64,000 nucleotides of DNA from Spraguea lophii (lineage: Eukaryota > Microsporidia > Spragueidae), in the NCBI GenBank assembly GCA_001887945.1, contig LDOQ01000051.1, positions 85,474 through 149,473 on the forward strand, written 5' to 3'. The notes below the pieces were generated by a model. The model saw nothing but the letters and a program-made list of their open reading frames with translations, was not told the origin of the DNA and ran no database searches. Below, in pieces: positions 20,837-32,733 of the stretch; the first letter of the stretch is position 1; every line of letters begins with the position of its first letter. Both the position numbers and the translations under genes were made by a program.

Positions 20837-21433
20837 ATGAAACAATTAAAATGGGATTTGTCTCGAATCCAATCTTTTAAAAATCCTAATATCAAATATG
20901 AACAGTACGTTACACCACATGATATTGCAGCAGACATATTAAATCTTATACACACGGAATATGATGACATTGAGAACAAAACAATACTGGATTTGGGTGT
21001 GGGAACTGGTATGTTAACAGCTGCGGCTTCCTATTTCAATCCTGCATATCAATTAGCTTTAGACATTTGTCCCAATGCATTGGAAATATGTAAAGAAAAT
21101 TTAACAAATCTTGAATTGGATGTAGATTTGGTGAGATGTAATTTTGAAAATTTTTTCACTAAAAAAAAATTTGATACAACCATAATGAATCCACCATTTG
21201 GTGTTCATAACGAGAAAGCTGATTCGATAGCAATAGAATGCGCTTTGAAAAATTCATCGATTGTGTATTTTTTACATACTAAATCTACAAGAAATTTTAT
21301 TCTTAAAAAATATAAAGAAAATATTAAAGTTATAGCTGAACTCAAATATGAGCTCCCTATGACATATAAATTTCATAAAAAGAAGAAAAAGATTATTGAT
21401 ATGGATCTTTACAGGTTAAAATCAACTAAATAA
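20837..21433 (+). CDS. METTL5: METTL5-type 18S rRNA m6A methyltransferase
   Basis: 198 residues, near the animal length (about 209). SAM-binding motif I is LDLGVGTGML, the acidic motif is ALDI, and the catalytic motif is NPPFG (about residue 120), the amino-methyltransferase signature. LEQYxT at the N-terminus reads YEQYVTPHDIAA, and LHTKSTR and LPMTYKFHKKK near the C-terminus are METTL5-specific. Family members methylate one adenosine in 18S rRNA with Trm112; no Trm112 gene lies in this window. CCCC lies five bases before the ATG. Confidence 0.93.
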   Translation: MKQLKWDLSRIQSFKNPNIKYEQYVTPHDIAADILNLIHTEYDDIENKTILDLGVGTGMLTAAASYFNPAYQLALDICPNALEICKENLTNLELDVDLVRCNFENFFTKKKFDTTIMNPPFGVHNEKADSIAIECALKNSSIVYFLHTKSTRNFILKKYKENIKVIAELKYELPMTYKFHKKKKKIIDMDLYRLKSTK

Positions 21434-24400
21434 TAAAGAATAAAAAATCAATATGAAAATATATTATATTTATATTATTTTCTATTTTAACATCAATGTT
21501 TAACAAGATAAAGAAATATTTTTAATAAAAATAAATGTTATAAATGAAGATACATAAAATAACTTTATTGTCATACTTATTAAAATACGTGTTAATTTAA
21601 AAATTTATTTTATATTTAATGAGAAAATTAAAACAATATTTTCTGTTTAAAAGTTATATAATCAATCTATTAAAATGAAATAGGATTATTTTTAACTACG
21701 AATATACATAATAACTTATATAAATAAAATTAATATTTTATTTTAAAAAAAATTCTATATGTTTTTGAAAAAAGAAATTTCTTTATATATTTTTTTGCTT
21801 TTAATTATAACACTTTACTTGCTGTAAATATATCATGATGAATTGAAAACTGAAATTACATATTAATTTATTTTATAAAAATTTCTGTTTTCTATTATTC
21901 ACAAATGCATCTATTTTTTTAAAGATAAATATCTAATTATTAGAAATTTTTAAAAAGAAGTGGTCGGATATTTTGTTCAATTTTTTAATAATAAAGTTGT
22001 AATTATACCTAAAGTGCTTCGTATCTATTGCCACACCAAGATCTGTGATCTTTTGTCCTTAAAACAAACAATAAGAATATATATTGATTGGTTTCATTAT
22101 ATATACTTCCAATTTCATTTCAACTTATGTTTCAAAATATTGGGTTTATTCATAATACATACAACTTTCCACCGCCATTTTGATGCGATGCTAATCTCTT
22201 TATTGGCATAATATTGTTGGGCTTACAGACTAATGATAAAGTTATAATTATATTCATAATTTTTATTTTAATTATTATGACTTTCGTGTAAAGCAAATAT
22301 GGTTATTTTGTTGATTCATAACGCACTTGATTCTTTCTATTTCATATACTTTATTATCTTTTGCTTTAAAAATATTTTTTATGTGAAAACTTCGAATTAT
22401 ATAACATTATAACTTTAATGCTATCTCAATATCATTGAGTTATGTTAATATATAAAAATATAACTTAAATTCTTTTTTTATGTATATAATAATGTCTATT
22501 ATAAATATATTTGGCTTTATAGTTTTTATGAGGAAGTGCTTGGTTAAGCTATATATTATTCGTAAAATTCATAGAATGGAAATAAATCTCAAAAACTTTA
22601 CTATTTATTTAAAAATATAACTTTCTTTATCTTTATAATATTATATATTTAAAAATTTTACGTCCTATTATTATGTTAAAAATATTTTTTTTATAAAATT
22701 GCATATTTTCATAATCTTTATCTGAAACTACATACTGTATAGTTAAAATAACTTTTATTGAGTGTTTTGGATTATTTGATTATCTTTGTTTTATTACATC
22801 TAATTTTTTATTTATTCTTGAAAAGTTATGAAAATTATTTGAAAATAAATAATTCCGAGATCTTTTATTCCCCTTTGATATCTTTGTAATTACTTTATAT
22901 TAGTAGAATTATACATATCACTTTAAAATATGTCATAAAATTTCCTTTTAATATAATATTATGTCTCGTAATGAACATTTTTATTTATATATTAAAATTT
23001 TCTTATTGTTTATAAAGATTAATATGTTTTACTTTATAACACCAAAATTATTTATTTAATAAACAATGATATAATCAAAACAAATTTTATGTATAATGAA
23101 TTTTAATTAATCCTTATATGGAAATTAGTATATATATTTACTTTAATGGGTTTAATTAAATTTTTTACTTTATTGTAATAAATTCAATTAATTATTTAAT
23201 AAATAATTCTATTTATATTAAGGAAATTGAAAATATTTATTTTTCTGAAGTTTATATAAAGTCTAGATTTGATATTATTTTAATTGTATTTGAACATACT
23301 AATGTTAATTATGATATTTTTTATATTCTTTTTGATGGTTTAAATAAATATTTAATAATATTTTATATTATTTTACATTTTTCTTTTTTTAAAATCTAAT
23401 AAATTTATCAAATATGAAAAAATTAGATAAGTTATTATCAAATAAGAAACATTTTTATTTTCAAAAAAAAATATTTTCATTATTTTTTTATAACCTGTCA
23501 TATTTAATTATTGTCTTATCAAAAAAAAAATGAAAAAAATAATTTCAAAAAAAACCTTATATCCCATGTTAAACTTTACTTATTCATTACTCTTTAAAAT
23601 TGAGAAGGTTATCGATGAGATATGATCAATATAATCATAAGAGAAGAGTAAAACCAATATTTTATGTAGTTTATAGATACCAGAAAGCAGGCAAAGAAAT
23701 TTGATTAAATATAATGTATTATAGTAAACCTATGTGGAAAATTTACTATTTAATCGATATAGATTTTATGTTAAGAAGTAACACGCTGAATAAATCAGTT
23801 ATAAGAAAAAAAGACGAAAGAAAAATTATATATGGTGAAATTGGTTTTTTGTAAAACCTAATCGATTGTAAAAGGAATTAAAACCTTATAGACATTTTTA
23901 TTAGATAATAATCTTTTAAACCATTTATTATATTGATGTATTGGTTATGTTTGTGAACATAATATTAGTTATTATTTAAATATGTCCTCATAGTGATATC
24001 GAAAGTATCAAGATATTATACAAATTTTATCATGATGTTCAATTAATAAAAACGATAGAATTAAACGTATATTCATTATTACATGAATATCTTAAAACCC
24101 AATAATTATATATTATTGGGATTGTTCGATATATACATATATTAATTTTTAAATTATATTTTCACTAATGAAAAAAACATTTAAAAGTAAAATATTAGTT
24201 CAAAATGATTTAGTAAATCAAATAATAAACTTAATATATTGGGTTCGAGAAAATAATATCGAGAATTCTTATTTTTTGTTACCGTGTTAATTATACGACC
24301 TGCCATTGAAAGCATATTTATATGGCTACAGCATTTGTGTATTATACAATACATAATATTATTTAACGTAATATTAAGATCGAAATGGTTTTGTTTTGTT

Positions 24401-25623
24401 AAACATATAAATACATTGTATTTATTATTATATGTGTATAGTACATATAATAATTGTTTTGGCACATTCTATAAAATACAATATTAACATGTATTTCTTA
24501 TCGACAGCATTAATTTATTCGAACATTATAATATATATAATTGTATTATATATCTAGATTAACAAATCTTAATTTTTTAATATGTATATTTCATTTTCAT
24601 TCGAATATATATATATATTTGTAATGTTTTAAAACATGCTATGCTTTTAATCACAAAATTTTGTATTTTTTATGGCTTATAATAGATGCTTGGTATTCTA
24701 AAAATATCATGTAGTTTTCATACATTTATAGCTGCACATCTTGTTAATTACAATATTATATTATTTTTATAAATATAACATATCTTATTATTCCGTATTA
24801 CGGTATATTCGTATAATAAAGACTTAAATATTATTAATACTGATCTCGTTATAAAATTATAATCATATGCAAAAATGTAAATTATTTTTAATAGAGCCAA
24901 TGGTGAGTTTTTAAAACCCCATTTATTATTATTGAATATATAACGTTAAATACATTTGCATAGGTCTCGATTTTCTAAATTTGTTATATTGGTATACTAC
25001 GACTTAAACATTCTGGGGGTTCGTCTTTTATAACTAAAAAAATTAATGAAATGAATGTTGATCGAATATATAATTATAATTCGAAATAAATCATAATTTT
25101 AACAAAAAATTTTCTTTGTTGAAATATGAAATTGCATTAATTGTATATAAAAACTTAAATTTCAAAATATAAAAAAATCGTAACTAATTCTTTTTCACAA
25201 TACATGTTTGGTTTTATTCGTTAACCAAAATATACTAATGAAATTATTTTTTTGGAAAAAAATATTATTTTCTATTTTTGACATATATTTTTTTCATTTT
25301 TTACAAATAAATGATTTTTCATTGATTCTATAAAAAACTTAGAAAGTTCGATTTAAGTATAATAAGTATCCATATACTTTATTTAATATTGAAGTTTCAA
25401 ATAAGTGTCATTTTTGAAAAAAAATATTTATATGTTTAGCAAATTTATATTAACTTTTATTTATAAGTGTTCTGATTTTTCGTAAAACTAAGGATCTAAC
25501 TTATTATATTGTTGCTATTCTTAATTAATGAAATTTTGTATAATAATACATTTTTGATGACTAATTTTACATACAGAGTAACAAAAAAATAAACTTTTAA
25601 AATCATTTTTTTTGAAAGGATAT
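21434..25623. other. 4.2 kb gene desert
   Basis: Extremely AT-rich sequence with long A and T runs. The only recognised item is a SINE fossil near 21955-22255. The part at 24180-24490 is open in both directions for 65-95 codons but shows no family signature and no CCC start. There is no tRNA, rRNA or transposase relic that I can name. Confidence 0.5.
21955..22255 (-). repeat. SINE fossil
   Basis: Ordered but decayed matches to the SINE 3' half, minus orientation: TATTGCCACACCAAGATCTG (young copies: GCGGCCTACCATGGTCTG), a TTTGTCC match to TTCGGTTCC, then TTTCCACCGCCA and CTCTTTATTGGCATAATATT (young copies: CTCTTTCGTTGCATAGTATT). Confidence 0.6.
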
Positions 25624-25968
25624 ATGAAAGACATTGAAAAATTACAGACAAAGTTCTTCGTTAAACGTCCTAAAAAATCCAAAGTTACAAAAAGGAAAGA
25701 GGACAAAATTGGAAACAATAAAGATTCTATTATATATGGCAGTAAAATGGCAGCAAATCGGGACTATTCTAATTTGTATGGATTTTCTGGAATACGGGAT
25801 TTCGAACACTCGAGTAACAATGTATATTTTAAAAAATGGATAATTATAAAAGAAAAATCATTAAAATATAATAACAAAAAAGTATTACCCATTGACAATA
25901 TATTTTTGGATGAAAAGGAATTAGAAGCTCTGGAGGGTTTAATTAAATTGAAAAATTTGAAGATTTAA
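25624..25968 (+). CDS. Small basic hypothetical protein
   Basis: 114 residues from the ATG at 25624; an upstream TTG at 25612 is in frame but unlikely to be used. It is very Lys-rich at the N-terminus (KRPKKSKVTKRKEDK), which could be a nuclear signal, with a more ordered C-terminus ending in Leu/Lys-rich helix. No family recognised and no CCC at the start. It is isolated in a gene desert, so it may be a remnant. Confidence 0.42.
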   Translation: MKDIEKLQTKFFVKRPKKSKVTKRKEDKIGNNKDSIIYGSKMAANRDYSNLYGFSGIRDFEHSSNNVYFKKWIIIKEKSLKYNNKKVLPIDNIFLDEKELEALEGLIKLKNLKI

Positions 25969-26524
25969 ACGTGGCATGTTTATAGCTAAAAATCAGAATA
26001 ATTAAAATCCATATAGACTAGATTAGACTTGATCTATATTTGTTTTTTAAATATTAATGCCACAGTTAGTTAATGTAAATATAATATAAATGTGACAATA
26101 ACTTGTATATAATGAGGTTATAATTGGATTATAGGTATGTATCATATATGCTAACTACCACGTTTAAAAATTCGACTATATACAGTATTTATAATAAGTT
26201 AATAAAAATTGAATATTTATTATAATTAGAATATAAAATATAACAATAAATAAAATCAGTATATTCAGCTGGAAAAAATATATTTTATATATCATATTGT
26301 TTTTATACATATATCTTTCAACAATTAACAGTAGTATTATCTAAAAGAAACCAATATGTTCATGGCATCAACAAACAACAATGTAATTGTTCCTGGGTTA
26401 TGCTATAAATATAAAAAATCAATAAAATTGAGAGTTAAACAGTTTATATTAAATAAATATTATTTATTCGTTTTTGTACTATCATAGGACTCATTTACAA
26501 GGATGACTTGTGTTATATACTTAC
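25969..26524. other. Intergenic, no gene seen
   Basis: AT-rich, with no recognisable content between the small basic ORF and a degenerate SINE. Confidence 0.55.
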
Positions 26525-26990
26525 TTTTTTAATGAAACTTTTATTTATAGAGTTTTCTGGCATTTGTAACTTGCTATGGTCTATAACTTTTGGTTCATAA
26601 AGTACATTTAAACTTGTATTAACTGATTTCGTTGCAATATGCTAATCTTATCTCACTTTGTGTTCCCAAATCGGCGGGGGTTTTGTATATGCTACACATC
26701 ACCATCTCCTCTAGAATTTTTAAAGATTCCCTATCTTTTCTTGATCTAATAATATAAATTTATGAATCAATACAGGAATTACAATTACATCAGCTAACCA
26801 TCATTTTAACCTAGTAATAGGCCGTCATAGAAAGCATAGATAATGCTACATTGTCGAACCCTCACCCATTCAACAACTTTTCTCTGTTACCTTTTATTCT
26901 TTTTTTTTTGAAATTTCTTCAAGGGGAAGGATTCGAACCGCTAGGCTTGGTACTTGGTTACCATCCTACGACCATTATGCTAAACGAACT
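26525..26990 (-). mobile_element. tRNA-derived SINE, old full-length copy
   Basis: Complete layout with many changes. The 3' end is AATGAAACTTTTATTTATAG and the body includes CTATGGTCTATAACTTTTGG and GAATCAATACAGG. On the minus strand the head keeps box B as GGTTCGAATCC and GGATGGTAACC, while box A is decayed. A run resembling TTACTTTTT occurs on both sides and may be the remains of a target-site duplication. Confidence 0.8.
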
Positions 26991-28000
26991 TTTACTTTTT
27001 TTTTAATCATTATTATTTCGTTGTTTTAAATTATTGGTTTAACGGTATCTAAAACCATAAAATCCAAGAAATTTTTTTTATAGTAATATATTTGAAAATA
27101 GAAATTTCACTAAAAATGGTATGTAATTGATTAGCTAATTTATATAAGTTATGAATTCGTTTGTAATACTGTAAGTTATGTGAATAAATAGTAAGAATTC
27201 CCGGATTTTTTTAGGAAGTAAATATAATAATAATCTAAAATACCAAAATATATGATCATATTAGACTAAGAAAAAATTACAGAAATTTGAAATTTATTCT
27301 AAACACATAAAAAAAATCATTGGAATTTTTTAAAAAATATTATATATCAAAACTATTTAATTTTTTATTTATAGTAATTTATAAATATTAATTGTTTTTA
27401 TATATATCAAATATATAAACTAATGGCTAAATAAAGAAATGTTTGGATCATTATAAAATATTCAACAAAAAATTGTGAAAGAATTATTCAAGAATAAATA
27501 TTGAAAGATATATATTAAAAATACAAGCAGCAAAATAATATTTTTTAAAAATAAAATTATTGATTTATGATAAAAGATTACGAAAATTATTTTTAAAAAG
27601 GATATATAATATCAATTTTTATTTGTTTAAAATATAAATCATAATGATAACATAATGGTTAAATACTTATTTTCTGTTTTTAATGTCAAATATTTGTTTC
27701 TTTTTCTTAATATTTTGAAAGTTTTGATATAACATATAACAAATAATTTAATATATATTACATAATAATATGTAATATATATATGATATATTATGAAATT
27801 AATTAATATAAAGATTATATTTAATTTATTTTTTAAAAAAATTCATATTCTAAATAATCAAAGTCAAAATTTCGGTTTTGTTTTAAATGTTAAAAAAATC
27901 TAACAAATTACTGTATTTATCTGTATAAATGATATCATTCCTTTTTTGTCTTATCAATATTTAATAATAGATTTATATTAAGATTGAAAATAAGATCCAT
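26991..28000. other. Intergenic, no gene seen
   Basis: About 1 kb, nearly pure AT. It contains an AT-only palindrome near 27750-27785 (13 bp arms), which at this composition may be chance. Probably includes the homeobox promoter. Confidence 0.5.
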
Positions 28001-28435
28001 ATGAAAATAGAAGGTTTAAATCTACTTGAAGTCGATGCTGCTGTTGGTCTTTTGAAGTTAGATTATATATATAGGATGAAATCCATATATGGATTAAAGA
28101 CAAAAAAGACGATGTTACAACAAGAAGTTTTGAAAGAAGTTTATAAATTAACAAGCTTTCCTTCGACAGAAACGAGAATAGAGATGGCATTATTACTTGG
28201 AGTCACACAAAGGAGTATCCAAGTGTGGTTCCAAAATAAGAGACAAATGGCCAAAAGAAAGAAGAGATTTAAGAATGAAGATCAAGAAAAATATGTTAAC
28301 GAATATAATAAATTTTTAGAAAAAAATATTAATTGCGAAGAACAAGATGAGTTATATGATATTCCAACTTATACTCTATACAAAATAATTGTAAAATGTG
28401 AGAAAAGATTGGATAAAAGAGAATTAAATAAATAA
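28001..28435 (+). CDS. Homeodomain protein
   Basis: 144 residues; homeodomain at about 33-90. Helix 3 carries IQVWFQNKRQMAKRKKR. The invariant W, F and N are present, and K replaces the more usual R in WFQNRR, a substitution seen in other homeodomains. The spacing is that of a typical 60-residue domain with no TALE insertion. Microsporidia are known to carry small sets of homeobox genes. The acidic C-terminus has no other domain. Confidence 0.9.
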   Translation: MKIEGLNLLEVDAAVGLLKLDYIYRMKSIYGLKTKKTMLQQEVLKEVYKLTSFPSTETRIEMALLLGVTQRSIQVWFQNKRQMAKRKKRFKNEDQEKYVNEYNKFLEKNINCEEQDELYDIPTYTLYKIIVKCEKRLDKRELNK

Positions 28436-29232
28436 TTAATAAATAGACGAGATTATGGTTTTTTTTATATTTTTAAGTTTAAAAATAAATATAATTTCGA
28501 GATTATAATAACTTCCGTTACTAATGTTTATATATAAATAGGTCGAGAAAAAGTAGTTTCCATAGCAAATATATTTTGTTTTTCCTTTCTTTTGGATTAA
28601 AACATATTTATAGATATCTTTACTGAACATTATATTTGTTCTTTTCCTTATTTATTTTTGAATTTTAATCATCTGTCTTGTTTAAAATACATATTATCCT
28701 CTAAATAAAAATAAAAAAAACTTTAGATCTGTTCATAGGATACCTGAAAATAAATTTTTCAAAGAAAATATGAATTTCTTGATCATTTTTGGGTTGGTAG
28801 ATTTTTATATAAAAGTACAAAAGTCATTTACGTATTGAAATTCCATTCCTTTGTAAAGATAAGATACATTTTAATACATAATAGAGATTTGACTTTCTTT
28901 ATTTATTTATTCTTTAATTTAAATGTCAAAAATAATTCTTTCAAGGTTAAGTAAGTAATAGTAAATATACATAAATATTATAATAATTTTAAGAGAAACA
29001 AAAAGATTATTATTCATTTTAATGTTTTTTTAATATAAATGAAGATTAAATGAAAATAAATTGTTTCTAGAACATTTTTAAAAAATCAAAATAATAGGAA
29101 TAATTTTGTTTCTTTACAAAAATAAACATTAAATTGAATGAGAAAAGTTGAAAGAAATTAAAAAATTAAGATGTCAAAGTGAAAGGAAATTTAAATAAAA
29201 AAATAATTAAACATCAAACGAGTTTTTAATGT
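28436..29232. other. Convergent intergenic region, no gene seen
   Basis: About 800 AT-rich bases between the 3' ends of the homeobox and actin genes. A 64-codon minus-strand ORF here has no signature and was not accepted. Confidence 0.55.
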
Positions 29233-30366
29233 TTAGAAGCACTTACGATGAACAACGGAAGGTCCAAATTCATCATATTCAGATCTTGTTATCCACATTT
29301 GTTGGAATGTAGAAAGTGATGCAAGAATTGAACCACCGATCCATACTGAATACTTTCTCTCTGGTGGTGATACTACCTTAAGAGTGATTGATGATGGGGC
29401 TAATTCTTTCAATTCCTTATGTAATCTCTCAGAAATACCTGGGAACATTGTTGTACCTCCTGATAAAACAATATTGCTGTAAAGGTCTTTTCTTATATCA
29501 ATATCACATTTTTGAATTGATTGGTAGCATGTTTCGTGGATTCCTAATGATTCTAATCCTGCAAGACTTGGTTTAAACAATGCTTCTGGACATCTGAATC
29601 TTTCATTTCCGACTGTAATGACGGTACCATCTGGCATTTCATAATTCATGAGGATTGAATTATTTGGTTTTGCAGATTCAAGGAGCTCTTTATCGAAATC
29701 TTCTGCAACATAACATGTCTTTTCTTTTATATCTCTAACTATTTCTCTTTCTGCTGTTGTCTCTAAGAAAAATCCTCTGTCTTTCAAAACTCTTGCACAA
29801 TATCCTGTCAAATCTCTTCCAGCAAAATCAATTCTCTCAATTGCATGTGGTAAAGAATATCCTTCAAAGACTGGAACAATGTGTGTAACACCATCACCAG
29901 AATCTAAAACTAATCCAGTTGTTCTACCACTTGCATATAATGAAAGTACTGCTTGGATGGATACGTAAAATGCTGGAGAATTGAAGTTCTCAAACATAAT
30001 CTGTGCCATTTTTTCTCTGTTAACCTTTGGATTCATTGGTGCTTCTGTCATAAGAACTGGGTGTTCTTCTGGTGCAACTCTTAACTCATTGTAAAAAGTG
30101 TGATGCCATATTGTTTCCATATCATCCCAATTGTTAACTATACCGTGTCCTATTGGGTATTTAAGTGTAAGAATACCTCTCTTTGCTTGTGCTTCATCAC
30201 CAACATATCTGTCTTTTTGACCCATTCCAACCATTACACCCTTGTGTTTTGGCACTCCTATAATAGATGGGAATACTGTTCTTGGTGAATCATCACCTGC
30301 GAAACCAGCTTTACACATACCAGAACCATTGTCTATAACTAATGCTTGAACGTTTTCCATACTCAT
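29233..30366 (-). CDS. ACT1: Actin
   Basis: 377 residues, canonical length, ending VHRKCF. Conserved blocks include [17 protein letters not shown] (phosphate-binding loop 1), [38 protein letters not shown] (loop 2) and [11 protein letters not shown]. The frame is open further upstream, but the ATG at 30366 gives the actin N-terminus and is preceded by a run of six C's. Codon use is less AT-biased than its neighbours, as expected for a highly expressed gene. Confidence 0.98.
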   Translation of the reverse strand: MSMENVQALVIDNGSGMCKAGFAGDDSPRTVFPSIIGVPKHKGVMVGMGQKDRYVGDEAQAKRGILTLKYPIGHGIVNNWDDMETIWHHTFYNELRVAPEEHPVLMTEAPMNPKVNREKMAQIMFENFNSPAFYVSIQAVLSLYASGRTTGLVLDSGDGVTHIVPVFEGYSLPHAIERIDFAGRDLTGYCARVLKDRGFFLETTAEREIVRDIKEKTCYVAEDFDKELLESAKPNNSILMNYEMPDGTVITVGNERFRCPEALFKPSLAGLESLGIHETCYQSIQKCDIDIRKDLYSNIVLSGGTTMFPGISERLHKELKELAPSSITLKVVSPPERKYSVWIGGSILASLSTFQQMWITRSEYDEFGPSVVHRKCF

Positions 30367-30851
30367 GTTAGGGGGGTCAAAAATAAAAATATTAATACTA
30401 AAAAGATCAAAAAAAAGGAAGGAATGTAGAAAAATAAAAACCAAAAAAAACATTCTGGATATATTTAGCTATGAGATAATAAATATTTTGATGAAAGGAA
30501 GACAAAGAGATAAGGAAGAAATAATAAAAAATATTTTTTTTGTGTTTTATAAAAGGAAATGTTCAATATGGAAATCATAAAAAGAATAAATATCAACTTT
30601 TATTTTTTAGTTATTTGAAAATGGAAAAGTATATTGATAAGATTTATTCATAATTATTTCTTTAGTCCCATGAACACCTAATTAATTAAAAATAAATGAA
30701 AGTTATTGAAATATGTCAAATAAACTAAATGATAATCGAAAATATTATTTGGTCCAGATCTTCCAAATTTATTTTTATGATCAATAAACTAAATCATCTT
30801 TCTTACATTGTTTGTGATGGATTTAAAAAAAACTATTCTTATTAAATTTAT
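30367..30851. other. Divergent promoter region, actin/Slm-like gene
   Basis: About 485 bases with no gene. The C run before the actin start lies at its left edge (30369-30374). Confidence 0.6.
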
Positions 30852-32249
30852 ATGAGAAAGATAGAAGATGTGTTGACTGATTTTAATACACTTCGAGATA
30901 AAGTGCAATGGATAAAAATGTATGTTGAACATTCTGATATGGTTTCTAAGCGTGCAACAGAAATATTTTTCAGAAGTACACAAATCCCACGGGATAGCAA
31001 ATGGAGAGACCCAATAATCATAGATTTAATAGAAATATCTGATAGGCATAGAGAGTTGTATGACGGTTTACATAGATTATACGAGCTAACAATCGGAAAT
31101 GATATAAATAATCTTTTGAAAAAATTAAATGAGAGAATAAATTTATTAAAAAAACATTCTACAAATAGGGAGGAGTTATTGTCTGTATGGTTGAGTACAA
31201 TAAAAGAGAAAAAGGATTTACATTATGTAGCCTGGACAGAAAACAAACTTGATCCATGGTATACTGAATATGATTTGAAAAGAACAATTAAAAAATATTT
31301 AAAAGTAGATTTAGATTCAAATAATGAATTGAAGGAGGTTGTAACACAAAATGATGAACTTCTGCGAGAGCTTAACATCAACTATAAAAATATTGCTTTA
31401 AATTATATAAAAATACAAAAAACACATTTTTCAAATATATCAGAATCCCTTGATAGCAATTTATTTGATGCTGTGACTTTTAGTAAATCGGATATTTTTT
31501 ATGATTTTCCAGATTCAGAGGCCTGTGATCTACAAAGTAAAGATAATAAAGGAGAAGATAATATTAACGAAGAAGTTATTTATAATGAACTGGTTGTGAG
31601 TATTAATGAAGAATTAAAATCGTTAAAAAAAGGATTTATCAAAAAAAAATTTAGAACTAAAAAATATGGATTTTTCAACATAAAAAAGCATAATGGAAGG
31701 GAATACAAGCCAATGTTTCTCATATTAACAGAAAATAATTTCATACATTGTTATGATATTTCGGCAAAACCATTTGATTTAACAACAAAACTTCTAAAAA
31801 TATCGCAAAAAACTTCGCCATCCTTTTTTGATAATTCTAAGATTGTAAATCTAACACAACAAGACGAAAAAGAGTTGAAAAATATCACAGAAATATTTAT
31901 GAAAGAGATAGATTTTACATGTAATGTTATAAAAGGATTTCCTATACAAACAACAGAAAAACTTATTAAATTACACAAAGAAAAATCTGAAATAAATATT
32001 ACGAGTAAAAAAAGTAATAATATGTTAAATATATTCTGGGATAGTAGTATAAAAATCAAAGGATACACACTTAAGGATATTTATGAGTTGTATTTTGCTA
32101 TTCTCAATGAAAATAAGACAGAAGAGAAAGAGAAAAAATTTTTGTTAAATAACCAACAGGAAAAAGATACTGATACTACTGATAAAGGAGCGACGATGGA
32201 AAAAATATCCGAAAATATTCTTGGAGAAAATCCATGGAGAAATTACTAG
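30852..32249 (+). CDS. Probable BAR/PH-like membrane-binding protein (Slm-like)
   Basis: 465 residues, no leader or membrane segment. The N-terminal 200 residues are helical and charged, compatible with a BAR-type coiled coil. At about 270-370 a stretch beginning KYGFFNIKKHN, then MFLILTENNFIHCYD, resembles the first strands of a PH domain. A BAR-like then PH-like order recalls yeast Slm1/2, which bind PI(4,5)P2 and signal through TORC2. Similarity is pattern-level only. The C-terminus is Glu/Asp/Thr-rich. Confidence 0.5.
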   Translation: MRKIEDVLTDFNTLRDKVQWIKMYVEHSDMVSKRATEIFFRSTQIPRDSKWRDPIIIDLIEISDRHRELYDGLHRLYELTIGNDINNLLKKLNERINLLKKHSTNREELLSVWLSTIKEKKDLHYVAWTENKLDPWYTEYDLKRTIKKYLKVDLDSNNELKEVVTQNDELLRELNINYKNIALNYIKIQKTHFSNISESLDSNLFDAVTFSKSDIFYDFPDSEACDLQSKDNKGEDNINEEVIYNELVVSINEELKSLKKGFIKKKFRTKKYGFFNIKKHNGREYKPMFLILTENNFIHCYDISAKPFDLTTKLLKISQKTSPSFFDNSKIVNLTQQDEKELKNITEIFMKEIDFTCNVIKGFPIQTTEKLIKLHKEKSEINITSKKSNNMLNIFWDSSIKIKGYTLKDIYELYFAILNENKTEEKEKKFLLNNQQEKDTDTTDKGATMEKISENILGENPWRNY

Positions 32250-32733
32250 AATATTTTAACTGTATATAAATTATTTATTTTTAAAGTCATAATTTTTATT
32301 TATTTCTATAGAATTAAATGATTGTTTAAAATTTATAAAGATTTTTTAATAAAAGTCTTTTTTATTAACATTTTAATTATTATCAAAGCACATTTTGGAT
32401 TGCAATGGAAATTATTCTTTATAAATAAAATTCCATAATTATAATTTCTACACTATTTTACTTTTAAAATTTAATTATAAAATGTAAATTTATGTATTTT
32501 TAGTTTTAAAGAAATTTATTTTATGTTATTCCTTTATAATTATGATATTGAAATTATTCAATAAAAAGATATATACTTATGCGACAATATAAGAAGCATA
32601 TAAAAATATTCTAAAATATTTTATTTTTCATCATAAAATTTTTATATTTTTTTTGTAAATTTTTATATTTTTTTTGTAAATTTTCTTGTAATGTTATTTG
32701 TGTAATGAAACTTTTAATATAAAGTATTGGTCT
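32250..32733. other. Convergent intergenic region with a short tandem repeat
   Basis: About 480 AT-rich bases. Near 32638-32681 a 22 bp unit (core ATATTTTTTTTGTAAAT) occurs twice in tandem. No gene. Confidence 0.6.

Noticed and set aside
24181..24487. Overlapping ORFs of 94 and 67 codons on opposite strands in the gene desert
   Set aside because: No family signature, no start motif, and both strands equally open; kept only as part of the desert.
27751..27790. AT-only palindrome
   Set aside because: Arms of about 13 bases made only of A, T and one C/G pair are likely by chance at this composition.
28436..28630. 64-codon minus-strand ORF downstream of the homeobox gene
   Set aside because: Tyr/Ile/Lys/Asn composition is that expected from random AT-rich DNA; no start motif.
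30367..30453. Hydrophobic N-terminal extension of actin
   Set aside because: Actin is not secreted, the ATG at 30366 gives the canonical N-terminus and length, and a C run lies directly before it.
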